DNA of 64,000 nt from Opisthorchis felineus (taxonomy: Eukaryota; Platyhelminthes; Trematoda; Opisthorchiida; Opisthorchiidae), in contig SJOL01007345.1 of assembly GCA_004794785.1 (NCBI GenBank), forward strand, positions 255,306 to 319,305. The letters are read 5' to 3'. Below the pieces are notes generated by a model. The model was not told the DNA's origin and did not search any database. It saw only the letters and a list, made by a program, of their open reading frames with translations. Position numbers and translations under genes: made by a program. Shown here piece after piece: positions 11,001-21,995 of this stretch (the first letter of the stretch is position 1; each line of letters begins with the position of its first letter).

Positions 11001-14000
11001 TTCAATTGGTCAATCAGAGCTCCCGTTTACGCCCGATGGATTTCACCAGCTGGCGGTTCAACCTGCCAAGTGCGAGTTAGGTTTATTTTTACCGCATCCA
11101 CTTGTGTGCGGTTAGCCGGTTTGGGTGTAGGACTCCTTGTAGCAGTTGGCCTTAGCAACTTCTGTACCAGAGCAACAAAAGTCCGTTCTGCTGCTTTCTG
11201 CAGCTTCTGTTGAAGGAACTGGCAAAACCCCTTCACTTCAGTGGGGTGGCCGCTGGGGGTGGGGTTGGTTCAAAGGTTCATTTTGTCGTAGCAATTACAT
11301 CTGTTAGCTCTTGTTGAAGGAGGAAGCATTAATTGGCTACCGTCTATGAAATGTGGGTCCAATTTACCGTGAAGTTATTACTCGTGGCTTGTTCCAGTCA
11401 GGAGGGCGCTTAATCTGGAAGTAACACAATGAGAACTCGATAGGACCATTTAACTGCGGTCACTATAGCTGGGTTATTATTGTATTCAGCACTTCCTGAC
11501 GTTTTTCTTCCACACAATTACTGAAGGATTACACTGTCTGTACATTTTCCCTAGAACTTGTTTGTAGTAAAAGTCTGTCCGGTGATTTGATGATCCTACC
11601 GGTATGCTGCACCTGGTTTCGTTAATGATGTCAAACCCATTGCTACACTTTCTGGAGAGACGTTCCCCCGGAATATTTCCTCATCTGGCCCCCCACTTAT
11701 ATGTCTTTCCGTTTTCCTTCGACAGTCTAGTGAACGTGAAAAAGCCTTGGAAGATCGGCTGACAATGCTAAGAAATCATGTAGAAGAGGTGAGTGGGAGG
11801 GACGGAGTAGTAGTTCCAACTGTTTTATCATTGTAAACTTTCAACGTTTGCCCCCAATCCGTAAGACCACGCCAGTCCACAACAGTTCAGTCCGTCTTTA
11901 CACCCACTCGTTTCGGTATGTTTTGTGACTTTTACTAAAAATTTTAGATACGAAGCTGTAGATACGGGTTCGACTCCAATTCTTGGGCTTTGGGCTATCT
12001 AGAAACTGAATTTTATTCTCGCATATCATGCAAATTTTGTTCATTTGGTTGACTGACTCACGGTTTTTGCTCTAGAATTAGGATGCTTTTTGGGGAAATT
12101 AAATTGTTCGTAGTGGATAGTGCCGCCCTTGTCGCGTTGCTGGTACCAGGATTTCCGATAGGTTTACGCGAGGTGTTAAAAATGAGCTGCACCGACTTAC
12201 AAGTTATTGCCAGAGAAGATGGGCGTGCAGATTCGGTCAGCCAAAACGCAGTAAATTTGGAAAATTCAGGAACACTCCGATTATATATTGATTTGAAATT
12301 TGTGGACGCTGCGTTACAAAAGGAACACTACCGCATTCCTATGCCAGATGATTGTTCGGGGTCAGGTTCGTTAAGAAGGTTGATTGGTCTATGAAGTTTT
12401 TATTTCTTGAGTTGAACACGATGCACTGTGTTGGGTTTCGTTGACTGCGTTTAGCGTATAGCCTTGAAGGTTTTTTAAAAGCGCCTTGTTCAGGCCTCTT
12501 GAGGTTCGCGATAGAGAACTTTGAGTGGCGTAGTTTTGACGATCGCGAAAGTCAACAGGAAGATTTGGGTTCAAAACTGTACGGTAATAGTTACACAAAG
12601 GTAAGCAAAATTACAAAATAAACCTCAACTGTCCACGTTCGTGATGTCAACAGGCGCGCAAGTCCGTCACTGACTGGCACAGTACAGTGGACCAAGGTCC
12701 GCAAACCAAACAGCGACGAGCGGAATGTTGGCTCGGTAGTGTCGATTGTAGTCGTCCCTTCCGAAGCCAGTCTCATAATTCTGATTGGTGGTGCGATCAC
12801 ACGGAAATCACCATATTACAGGGCAGGCCCAGCAGACGGGGCGCGAACACGCACCGGTAAGTAGGTTAGTGACACACACACATGTCAATGGACCAATGTC
12901 GGACGGGGTGGACCTTGCGGCAGGATGAATGGCGGGTACGGAGGAGCGAAACATTTGGCGATCGGGCGTATACGGGCGGAGTAAGCAAATGAATGCGGGA
13001 ATTTCCATGATATCAAGTTGGATTCAATGGGGCCCCAGACATAATTCCAGCAACATTGTGCGACAGGCTCCTATGGGGGAAAAATGGGTGCTAGAGCTAT
13101 TCAGTCCCGGTCATCTGCAGTGTTGGACACCAGACAGACTGGAAGCCAAGCTGAATGATAACCTATTTCACAATGATCCGTAGGCACTAGTGATTGGATT
13201 TTTCCGGCTTCCCTCACACCTTAAAGGTGACGTCTCACGCGTGGCCCAGTACTTTCTCTCCGTGACAGGCAGAATCGTGATAAACACGAACTTGGGTTCT
13301 GGGGTTGGTCTCCTACGTAGACCAAAAGCGTTCTTCGACCTTAGAACTACTCTTCTGACACAATCGATGCGTATCTTTCCTCCTTCTTGTCTTAGCTGTT
13401 CAGCAAGATTTCGAAACTGAAATATTTGCATACGCATATCCTTTCGATAGCGGAGTCTCCTGCACTGGACGATGGTTTGGAGTTTGTCGAACTTTCGTCT
13501 CGGTAACCAATTTCGGCATCGGACTGCTTGATCTCATTAACACGGGTTGCCAGGCTTGCTCGCTTCTCAGTAGTCTCGAGTGCCTTCCTTTTGAATGTCA
13601 TACCTTTCCGGTAACGGGAGAACCATAAAATCGAATCGTTGATTCCATTTTTTTGTTTCCGGTTATATTCCCCTCTCTTATTGCTATTCTCCACTGAACC
13701 GAGTGTTTCTTTTCCCTATCTAGGCTGAATCCCGAGCGAGCACAGCTGAAGCTGAAGTGAACCGTCGTGGTCAGGAGATCAAAAGGACAAGAGGTAAATG
13801 CCAGTTGATATTTCCCACATGGTTACTAAGGCAACAAAGCATTGTTGCGTCGGCTGCTATGTTTGTGAACAGTGCCCACTGAGTCATTGACTTGGATTGT
13901 AGCTAGGATATGGGAAGTTTAAGGTCACAGCAGCCTAGTGGAATAAGATGTTTTCATCCGACGTGTCGGTTGCTGTGGTTGATGAGTTTTAAAATCAATT

Positions 14001-14531
14001 TGAATAGTTTACAAGTCCCGGTTTTCGGAAAATTTATAGGGTTTAGGATGGTTGAGACTCAAATTCGATAAGACATAGAGGTGTTTGAAATTCAAAAGTG
14101 AGGAAAAAATCTACGTGGATGTGCGTTGATGTGCGTTTTACTGATAGCAAACCCGAACGGTGTCCGCCTTCATAACCTAAATCAGATCGTTTGATCGAGG
14201 TGTCCTTTTGGCACATAGCTGGTATGGATCCCGGAGGGGGCGCGGGGGACAGTGTAGTGGTGGATTGCTGAAGCCCAAACAAGAGTGTCGAAGTTCAAGT
14301 GGGTTGTTTTGATCACGTAACCTCTGGGCTATCTTGAATGTTTTCTTAGCTGGTCAGGTAGTCACGCCAAATCTACTCTGTACATCTACTTTAGGAGATC
14401 ATTTAATGTGTTCTAAATCGTTCCATTGATATGACTGTTGTGTTTGTGACCGGTTGTGTGTGACGGTTGAATTTACGTTTACACATGAGCAACGATAAGG
14501 ATGATTTATCTCCGAGAAGAACAGCACTTCG

Positions 14532-14570
<39 letters not shown>

Positions 14571-17529
14571 GAACATAGAGCAGTAAAAGTACTGTTAACG
14601 CATCGTTACTGAGCGCCCCTGTTAGAAAACAGCTCAAGTTAGGGGGCATCGTCCACTGCCAACTGACCACCTGGTGACTACTGCAAAACAAGGTCTGAGC
14701 CGCACAGTTCTTACTGACCGTTTTAGAATTCCCTTCATCTGTAGAGTTTAAGGATAACGCTCCAAACAAGTACGTGGTGATGCGGCGCTGATCCGTTTTT
14801 CTCCAAAACCTCTGCCGTCAGATTATTGTGTACGTTGTTGAACACCTGTTTGACTCTACTGTCATACTACAAGACGACAGTACCAATAGTAATCCGACCA
14901 CTGGTTTGCCGACTGACTTCCCTTTTCCATTCAACTGGCCCGGTAATGGTCATCCTCTAGAGACTACTTTTTATGTTTGGGGAGTTTAGGTATTCCGCTT
15001 GAACTTGGAGAAATTGATGGATTAGACCGCCGCCTTGCTGATCATTGTTATGCCGTCGTGTATAGGCCGGCTGATATCTCAACGGATCTTGCACCTCTGC
15101 CCGCCGATCTTATTTCCTCAGGTGTACATCAGTATTAGCGGTCTGCACGCAGTACCACACTCGGCTCCTCTGAAGCCGCATGAATTTTGTCTCCATCTCC
15201 AGGAGTCCAGTGGACCGGTAGATCCGTTTCGGATGTCAGTCAACGTTATGCAATTACCGTGAGACAGTGGTTCTTCATGGGCAGTGATTCACGCAATTGT
15301 CTGTGAATGAAAGAGGTACTTGCATAGATATTATCGAACACTACAATAGGCATCCATCGCAGGATACAAGACGAATGATGGTTTTTCGTACGGCAGTTGA
15401 TGTAATGCGGATAAACTGTTATTTACAAGCATGCACTATGTATCTGTATTGCCTTAGATATTGTTCAACGAGAATGTTATCGATCGTTGACCCATATGAC
15501 AGATGATTTTATGTCTTGTTGTTCACAGCAACTCCACTGTGACTCCAAAGTTGAACGCATGCACTGGTGTAGACTGTTACCCGATCAACTTACCGAGCGC
15601 GATGAGGCACAACCAACTGACCTGTTTGTTCGCTAACTTGTGCTCGGAGAGAGAATGTAACAAGCCCCATACATTGGCTGGTGGTTTTGTATACAGTTTT
15701 GTACCTCAGATACCTGTCAGTTTGCATGGAATTTAGTCACATAGTTCGGTTGAACAGCGAAAAGTGAATGGGGTTGAAAAAATCGTGATAAAGTTACAGA
15801 AAAACCCATAACTGCGATACTTATGAAGGTAATAGTGCGGTTTTTGGGCCCCTGGGTGATGAGTACCAACAAAAACAAAATCCGGAGTGCGACGAAAATG
15901 GGCCGTCAATGAACTGCTATGAAGTCGACAAAATTGGAACTTTTGGTAATGAATTCCTTTCAGTTATTTCGATAAAATACTTTGCGGTGCTTTACGTGAA
16001 TGTCTAGTTAACCCTCTAACTGATGTTACTTCATCACGGTCCTGCGGCGTCAGCTACTTCGTTATAAAGTCATAGACTTCTGCAACTTTGCACATCCCGT
16101 CCGATTTTGCCACCCACTCACTCTCAATTGATGAAGGTTGGGTTGCTCGCCTGGTCGCTTCTTATGATGGGCAGAAGTGAGGAGTGTGAAGCGCAAGTTG
16201 CCTTGCCCACTCATGAAAATGAATGGCAGTCATGAGTGTTCTGTGATCGGAGTGTACGCATCAGAGTCCGAAATACCGTTCACTACCTCTAGTTGGTCCG
16301 TTCTCCAAACCGATACAACTTCAGATTTATCCCGAGACCAAATCGGATTAATGAGAACAGCGTTTGGTATCATCAGGGCCATCCGGCGCATACAGGGAAC
16401 AATAAAAGCCGCAGTAGTTGTGGAGCTGTTAAAAAAAAAACTAAAGTAGTCTGGTGGACTCAAATGGTTTCTGGTCCAACATTGTTCACCATGAACTGAT
16501 TCCTCAGACATCTGGAGTCAGCTGTGATGCAATGTCAGCACTTATGCTGGAGGGGGAATCAAGCGCATGCAAACCTAATGCAATCATAAAGATGAAATCT
16601 TTTTCACTCGAGCAGTGCTTTTATGGGCTATCTGTTCTGCCTTTGGAATGATCAACATAACAACTAGTATTCAATGCACAGGTCCATTCTGATTCCAGAG
16701 GATTGGTTCCCAAAGTGGTCTGGTGGATGGGATATCTCAAGAAATCCAGGTAGAAGTTCGCATTTCTGGCGTCATCAAGGGCAAATTTCTGTTCCGTCAC
16801 ATGAAGCAGCTGGGCTGTTCAACTCAAGTTCTTGATTTCAGTTCAGCTCAGCTGAAAGCGCTTGGATCGCAGAATCACACTGAGTGTATAAAGTTGCAAA
16901 TCTGTGGCTTCAGAACCTAGTAAGACGAGAGTGGGGTATCGTTGGTCAGAACATCATTGGGCACTCACAAACAACACAAGGTGCTCCATGAGGGTTAATT
17001 GAGACTGGCCAGGATCAGTCATTGAAAACTCCTCTAATGGACCGGTATACCAGAATTTCCCCATACTTTTGTCGCCCTTTGTTCCCCACTTTTTGTAGAT
17101 TCTGTCAGTTTTTTTCAAACACATTTCCCACAAGTTCCAGCTTTCGTTTTCAATGGTAATCACCACCTTGTGACTCAAAATCGCACCATTATTGGGGTGG
17201 AAAATATGAATGACGATAGAGTTTTGTCTTGGTTTTTATAAGGGTCAGATGTTTAGGTTGCAATTATGATGACCTGCCCGTTCACGGTTCGAACCCAGGA
17301 CCACTCATTACGGATGTCCGCTGCTTTACTGAAGCTGATTAAGACGTGATGCCAAAACTTTCCTACTTGTTATTCAGGTTTCCGAAAACGGGCATTCTAC
17401 ACATACCCCAGTCGGAACCTTACTCACTGTCTTTCTTTGCCCCCAGAATTGATCAAAGCAGAACACAGCGCCTACGAATCTCTGCGACGTGAAATGGATA
17501 CAATGGTCAATGAATTTCACTCGATCTAA
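4963..17529 (+). CDS. Divergent tropomyosin-like gene, exons 4-9 (5' partial)
   Basis: Six exons at 4963-5080, 8764-8834, 9978-10053, 11726-11788, 13724-13793 and 17447-17529 encode the C-terminal 160 or so residues of a tropomyosin-like coiled coil. Tropomyosin dimers bind along F-actin and regulate myosin access. Exon lengths (118, 71, 76, 63, 70, 83 nt) and phases equal those of exons 4-9 of the complete minus-strand gene here and of canonical metazoan tropomyosins, and every junction is GT/AG. The protein is strongly diverged: 14 of 39 residues match the minus-strand gene in exon 4, 9 of 23 in exon 5 and 10 of 25 in exon 6. Shared landmarks are EADRKY, AESR and KALEI. It ends in NEFHSI instead of AELTGY. 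No stop or frameshift interrupts the six exons, which argues against a pseudogene. The N-terminal half, including the start, is not in the window or was not recognised. Confidence 0.85.
5081..8763 (+). other. Intron of tropomyosin-like gene (exon 4 to 5)
   Basis: A 3.7-kb intron with a short TA dinucleotide run (5178-5194) and a complete SINE insertion (6117-6296). The open frames inside it (for example 7452-7733 minus) have no family I recognise and no splice context linking them to a gene. Confidence 0.7.
6105..6308 (-). mobile_element. tRNA-derived SINE with target-site duplication (copy 1)
   Basis: Read on the minus strand, the element starts GGGCGAGATGGCTCAGTGG (tRNA-like A box). It continues into GTGGTTCGAACCCGACC (B box) and ends after GGTGCTACAGCTG. 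The body is about 6117-6296. It is flanked by a 12-bp direct repeat, TGCCTACAGAGC at 6105-6116 and TGCCTACGGAGC at 6297-6308, with one difference. The layout (internal Pol III promoter, unrelated body, TSD) is that of a tRNA-derived SINE mobilised by LINE machinery. A second copy is at 22001-22173. Confidence 0.85.
8764..8834 (+). CDS. Tropomyosin-like exon 5 (71 nt)
   Basis: The acceptor is CACCCTAG and the donor GTAGGT. 23 codons plus two bases read [12 protein letters not shown] and then [11 protein letters not shown]. The family equivalent begins V/A-ARKL, and AESR is the shared core. The final AA joins the first C of exon 6 to make Asn. The exact 71-nt length and correct phase make this secure despite low sequence identity. 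Confidence 0.85.
8835..9977 (+). other. Intron of tropomyosin-like gene (exon 5 to 6)
   Basis: A 1.1-kb intron. Open frames at 9311-9577 (minus) and 9330-9626 (plus) overlap each other and neither is recognisable. Confidence 0.7.
9978..10053 (+). CDS. Tropomyosin-like exon 6 (76 nt)
   Basis: The acceptor is TAACGTAG and the donor GTGCGT. The frame reads [12 protein letters not shown] then [13 protein letters not shown]. It aligns with [12 protein letters not shown] and [12 protein letters not shown] of the other gene. KALEI is conserved, while the usual GNN turn-like triplet is TGS here. A donor three bases earlier would also be GT, but the 76-nt family length supports the later one. Confidence 0.85.
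10054..11725 (+). other. Intron of tropomyosin-like gene (exon 6 to 7)
   Basis: A 1.7-kb intron holding one copy of the dispersed repeat described at 49738-49975 (about 10566-10771). Nothing else is assignable. Confidence 0.7.
10566..10771 (+). repeat. Copy of dispersed repeat (R1)
   Basis: It shares with the 49.7-kb copy the ordered blocks CAAAACCAAATT, a TTTGTCGAA-x-TC-x-GT-x-CAATTTG stretch, an ACTCGGG stretch, then GAAATAGGTCGTGGGCTGTC (GAAACCGGTCGTGGGCTGTC at 49.9 kb) and CAGCAACCTTATGAG. It is diverged but collinear. Confidence 0.65.
11726..11788 (+). CDS. Tropomyosin-like exon 7 (63 nt)
   Basis: The acceptor is TTCGACAG and the donor GTGAGT. 21 whole codons read [12 protein letters not shown] then TMLRNHVEE, where the other gene has [21 protein letters not shown]. 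Length and phase (0,0) are those of tropomyosin exon 7. Confidence 0.85.
11789..13723 (+). other. Intron of tropomyosin-like gene (exon 7 to 8)
   Basis: A 1.9-kb intron containing a Ty3/Gypsy RT remnant (12083-12394). Bases 12600-13440 have several short overlapping open frames on both strands with no recognisable content. Confidence 0.7.
12083..12394 (+). pseudogene. LTR retrotransposon (Ty3/Gypsy-type) RT N-terminal fragment
   Basis: The 103-residue open frame contains LQVIAREDG, then SVSQNAV, then [17 protein letters not shown] and [10 protein letters not shown]. This reproduces the start of a Gypsy-type reverse transcriptase: a 'VI x-x-D/E-x-P/S-W-V-S' entry block, G-x-L-R-x-C-x-D, and a Y/H-x-x-P-x-x-D block. 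The strongly conserved Cys of RLC-D is Tyr here, and the palm with YxDD is absent. It lies in a tropomyosin intron in sense orientation, and no LTRs are visible nearby. Old remnant. Confidence 0.6.
13724..13793 (+). CDS. Tropomyosin-like exon 8 (70 nt)
   Basis: The acceptor is CCCTATCTAG and the donor GTAAAT. 23 codons plus one base begin [12 protein letters not shown], the counterpart of [12 protein letters not shown] in the minus-strand gene. They then run [11 protein letters not shown], which is more basic than the usual L-x-x-E-V-D-x-L-E stretch. Confidence 0.85.
13794..17446 (+). other. Intron of tropomyosin-like gene (exon 8 to 9)
   Basis: A 3.65-kb intron. It contains an (ATT)n microsatellite at 14533-14570 and, near 17275-17340, a GGTTCGAACC B-box-like stretch that may be a decayed tRNA-derived SINE (weak). 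Open frames at 16177-16511 lie on both strands and are unassigned. Confidence 0.65.
14533..14570. repeat. (ATT)n microsatellite
   Basis: About 12.5 uninterrupted ATT/TTA units within the intron before exon 9 of the tropomyosin-like gene. Confidence 0.95.
17447..17529 (+). CDS. Tropomyosin-like exon 9 with stop codon (83 nt)
   Basis: The acceptor is TTGCCCCCAG. Two bases complete a Glu codon, then the frame reads [26 protein letters not shown] and TAA at 17527-17529. The 83-nt length to the stop equals that of exon 9 on the minus strand. The C-terminal overlap peptide differs from the usual invertebrate FAELTGY and loosely resembles the vertebrate type ending in TSI. Confidence 0.85.
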
Positions 17530-19954
17530 CTTACCCATTTGCTTGCCTGTCTGCATGCGTCCGTTATTCTAGGATTTTAGGCTGCCTTCACAGGCTCGCA
17601 TACCCCAGACCACGCCATTTACGCATCTGCATGTTGTCCCGCTTGTCTGCCTTGTCACCTTCGTTTTTCTGAGCGGATCATCTGCGTCTACGCATTTCCT
17701 CTCCGGCAGTGCCAAGCACATGCAGCGTATGCTTGCTAACCCGTTTCATCTTGGTATGATTGATGCCTTGTTTGTATCAGCAATCGAATAACCCCTGCCC
17801 GCATTTCCATTTTTCTGTTTTGTTTTGTTCATTATTTTCGATCGTTTCGCAATTTCCCCTGTCTCATAATTAAGTAAACATGTTTTGAAGATGTTAGCAC
17901 TTTTTTCGGGGTCAGTCGGACTTACTCTGGATACCAGTTGGTTGTACACAGCCCTACTTGTCATATGAAGTTCTGGAAACTGGTTGGATTTCCTGGAAGC
18001 GGAACGTTTCTGAATCTTTCCTTGTGGACCGAATAAGCCAGCGTATTTTTAGCCGGCATTACCCTGTGCGTATGAGTTCGGGTCTTTATGACCTTGCACA
18101 GATTTGAAAATTCAGCAAATACACAGTTCATGGGCGTTTCCACCGTTATCATGCAAATAAAGGTGGGTTGTTCGTTCGTATAGCTACTTTTTTATCTCCT
18201 CACTGATGCCAGGCTGTGAACTTGCTAAGACGGATGACATATCCATAACTTACGTTCCCCGTGACAAGTCAAGGCGAGTCCGTTATATATATTTCAGTCG
18301 ATCATTGTTACGGTGTCGAGTCGCACCGCCCAACTATTGTCTTTCACCTAAGCTTCTTATCGTACCAAGCACCGAACGGACGCAAACCGAGGGTTGACAA
18401 CTATTCAGAAAAAATAATGTGGCTACCTAAAGATCCAAGACTTCTTTCGGCTGAACTTTCAGCATCCGACTGTGTTTCTTCAAATTCTGGCAGTCTACGT
18501 TATCAAATGTGGAGGCTGTTTTCAATGATCTCTTGCTCATTGTTACAAACGGAACTAGTCATTTTCACCGTCCAACTGAGGCAGCGGGTATTACACCCAG
18601 ATCGTCGCCTACCCTGAGTCTTCAACTCTCAAGTCTGGTTTTCCTCTTCTGGAACATCTGTAGCCATCAACTTGCTATCCATTTTGGAACGTCAGTAAGT
18701 CGATTTGACTGCTGCTAGTCTGAATCCTACGTTCATGCTGCGTAATCGCACCCATTTGAATCCTTGCATCTAACCACACACTGACAACATCTCCTGCAGC
18801 GGTGGGTGACGAAGCATGTGCAAACCAATTGCCAAGGTCAGCGAGGAGGCCAACCGAAGAACGCATCGGATTTTCCAGTTCTACGGCGTTGCCAAAGTTG
18901 CACCTGTCTTGATTGGCTGAAATTGGTCCGGCATCAACGTGAGCTCTGATTAGTCAACACCTCGGGTCCAACAGCTAGCCACACTCCAGCATCCGCTTGG
19001 GGCTTGTTGTCGATAGCTTGTCTAGGATTTCTAGCGTTGCCACTGCTTACACTCTTCATGCGTAAACAACTTTTGACTTGTTTAGACGTTCTTTGGTTGA
19101 AACGCTAGCTTGGGGAATCAGGCCGATACTTGAACTCAAGAATGACCGCTATTTCGATCGCCCGGGATGGTCGGAGTTGGCAGAAGTGACTTCATGTTGC
19201 AATGTTACATGGCCATTAAATGGAAAACTGCATTCTTCTGTCATCGACGGTTGGCATACCACTTCAGAAGGCAAGCACGCATGTCATCCAGACACTCATT
19301 AAGACTAGAGGTTATGAAACGAATACATCGATCGTATAAACAAGCTGCGTTCGTATCCCACTTTGAAGTTTTCACGTCAGGTACTTCAAAGGATATGTTT
19401 GCAAATTCCGATTTTGGTTTTACCAACCAAATTCAGATCAAAATATCCCAATTCATCTGGTTGTAGGGGAGTTGTCATGAAAAACATGAATGGCCCCGCT
19501 ATTCTGTCACGAGTTGTGTTTATTTCATCTTGACCGCGGATAATACCATGTGAACCAAATGAAATGCTGCGAAATCGAACTGTTACAAGGGTGTTTTGTT
19601 TGTCTCTTGCTAGCAAGAGAGTTTTTCGACTGAAGATTTCGGTAACCGATGCCTGGTGGGTGTATGTTTTGTGTTATAGAGTAGATATACGATATCCGAT
19701 TCTTCATGAGTGTCAGGATCCAAAGTTACCCATCAAGTCTTTCATCCAGTAAACTGACAGTTAACTAAGACAATTGGTTCCACCAGCCTATTTGTGGAAG
19801 CAAGTGGCTTCAATCAACTTATCAGCTGTAAACCGTGTACCATAGGCACATTGGTTCCAGCTGCTACAGTTTCGATCACCGGAAAACGGGTATGTGGAAC
19901 GTACAACCAGCTTTGGAGGCGAAGGCATGTGCAGTTTGTTCAGAGATTGGGTAG
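17530..19954 (+). other. 3' UTR and downstream flank of the tropomyosin-like gene
   Basis: No coding exon is recognised. The first part should be 3' UTR ending near the AATAAA at 18156. The rest is intergenic, with unassigned short frames (for example 18261-18617 and 19167-19466). Confidence 0.5.
18156..18161 (+). terminator. Candidate polyadenylation signal (AATAAA)
   Basis: A canonical AATAAA 627 bp past the TAA of the plus-strand tropomyosin-like gene, followed at once by a GT-rich stretch (GGTGGGTTGTTCG) of the kind that promotes cleavage. Transcript ends are not known. Confidence 0.4.
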
Positions 19955-21361
19955 CTACGCATTGAAGGCGATAGCTTTGATGCAGGAGCGCCACTGACTG
20001 CGCGATTGGGCCATTTCTGCCAAAGTCATTAACCACTGGTGATTTGAGTCCCGGGGTCCCCATCCAGGAAGGCGGCAGTTGCCCACCCGACTAAGTTTAC
20101 TGGTTAGTGTTTTCGTACTTCGTTGCCAGGTCATACACTGTCCACCTCTCGGTCGCTTCCACTCAGCACAGGGCTGGGCGAAGAGAGCTCTGCGAGGCAG
20201 GCGGTCTTCTGGCATGCGGAGTACATGTCCCAACCAGCGCAGCCTATGAAGCGTGAGTAATTCATCTATCGCGGGAGAGTTCCTTCTTCCTAAGACCATC
20301 TGGCGTATCTCAGCATTGCTAATCCGATGTTCCCACCAGACCTGACCAATGCTTCGGAGACACCGATGGTCAAACACTGACATCTTCCGTATGTCCTCTG
20401 CGCGTAGGGGCCACGTCTCTGATCCATAAAGCAGTATGGATCGCACCACCGCAGTGTAAACTCTTCCCTTGACAGACAAACTCACGTCACGTCGGCGCCA
20501 TAGGTGTCGGAGGTTGGCAAAAGCTGCCCTGGCCTTTCCGATTCGAGAAATAACCTCATCTCCGGCCAGTCCACCGGAAATTATACAGCTGCCCAGGTAA
20601 ACAAATTTATCTACCACGTCGATTGGCTCGCCTGCAAGCATGAGGTGTGGGTTTGATCCCACTCAGTCTTGTAGCAGCACTTTACACTTTGCAGGTGTGA
20701 AGCGCATGCCGAACTGTGCGGCAGAATTATTTAGGTTATTTAGAATCGTCTGTATTTGGGAAAGATCTGAACCAAGGAGAGCAATATCATCTGCATACTT
20801 AATGTTTGTGAGCGAACGTCCGGGGAGCATTTCGACTCCCGAGGTCTCAGATGTAGACAGAGAAACTTCAAAGAGCATATCAACGACAAAGTTGAAGAGG
20901 AGACGTGAGAAAGGACAGCCTTGTCTTACACCACTGGACGTGGTGAACTCAGGTGGGAGCTTCCCGAATTCTCGTACGCGTCCACAGAAGTTTGCATACA
21001 GTGCCCTCATCAGGGATATAAATTTGGAAGGAACACCTTTGATCGCAAGACACTGCCAAAGTTGCTGACGATCGACAGAATCAAAAGCAGCTTTCAAATC
21101 CAGAAAAACGACCAACGTGGGACGTCTGAAGGAGCGGCGCTGTTCAAGAATTTGTCTCAAGGTAAAGATATGGTCGATGCATCCTCGACGAGGACGAAGC
21201 CCAACTTGATTCTCACGAATCTGTCTCTCCCGATGATCCATCAACCTATGCAAAATAATGCCAGAGATCACCTCAGATGCGACGGATACCAGGCGGACAC
21301 CACGATGGTTTCCACATGACGTTCTTGCGCCCTTTTTGAAAACTGGGTCGAGGAGGTCCAT
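19955..21361 (-). pseudogene. LINE reverse transcriptase with one in-frame TGA
   Basis: Two abutting frames (232 and 235 residues) form one RT reading frame broken only by TGA at 20663-20665 (LQD-stop-VGSNPHLM, where the family probably has Trp). Motifs in order: VFLDLKAAFDSVDR (palm A), SGVRQGCPFSRLLFNFVV (palm B, with FSRL in place of the usual LSPL), KYADDIALLG (catalytic YADD), GMRFTPAKCKVLL, FVYLGSCI, KARAAFANLRHLWRRRD, LLYGSETWPLR, RCLRSIGQVWWEHRIS, RLRWLGHVLRMP and CRLPGWGPRD. The long intact frame suggests a fairly young insertion. A single nonsense codon and no intact endonuclease make it non-autonomous. Confidence 0.88.
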
Positions 21362-21995
21362 TCGGCTGGTATTTTGTTCTCGTTTCGTCCCAAATCTTCT
21401 GCAGTGTGGTTGTGAGACTGTTTACCAGGACTTCGCCACCTTTTTTGAAGAGCGCGGGGTGCAGACCATCCGGGCCGGGTGTCTTGTCGCGCTTCAGGAT
21501 TGAAATCTCACGTTGGATTTCGGTTGCTGATGGCGGGTTGGTGTCAATGTTCCATTCGGACCCTCTTCCAGCGGTTGTGTTGAAGGAGGCCAGGTGAACT
21601 ATTCTTTGAAGTGCTCAGCCCACCACTCAAGACGACGATTGAGGGAGTGAATTGCTGTTCCGTCTTTTTCGCATATTGTCTCACTGGCACCTGCCTTCTT
21701 TTCACTGGTTGATCGAATCAGTTGAAACAGGGCGCGGCTGTTGCCTGCAGCGAAAGCTTTTTCCATCTCCTGGGCCTTCGAAATCCACTAGCGTTCTCTG
21801 TCATTCTTCAAGCTCCTGATTATCCGGTGTTTGAGGTATCTGCGTGCGCCATCATAGTCGCCAGTTGCTGGTATGGCCTTTATGGCAGCAATAAGATCTG
21901 CTGATCTCGAAGATATCCAGTGTTCATTGAGTTGAGTCAGATTGGTTGGATAAACAGTTCTGAAAGCCAAGAGCTTTGCCTCTTTCTCAAAAAAA

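Noticed and set aside
17275..17340. Third SINE or tRNA gene around GGTTCGAACCC
   Set aside because: Only a B-box-like stretch and a poor A box are visible. There is no body similarity to the two clear SINE copies and no TSD.
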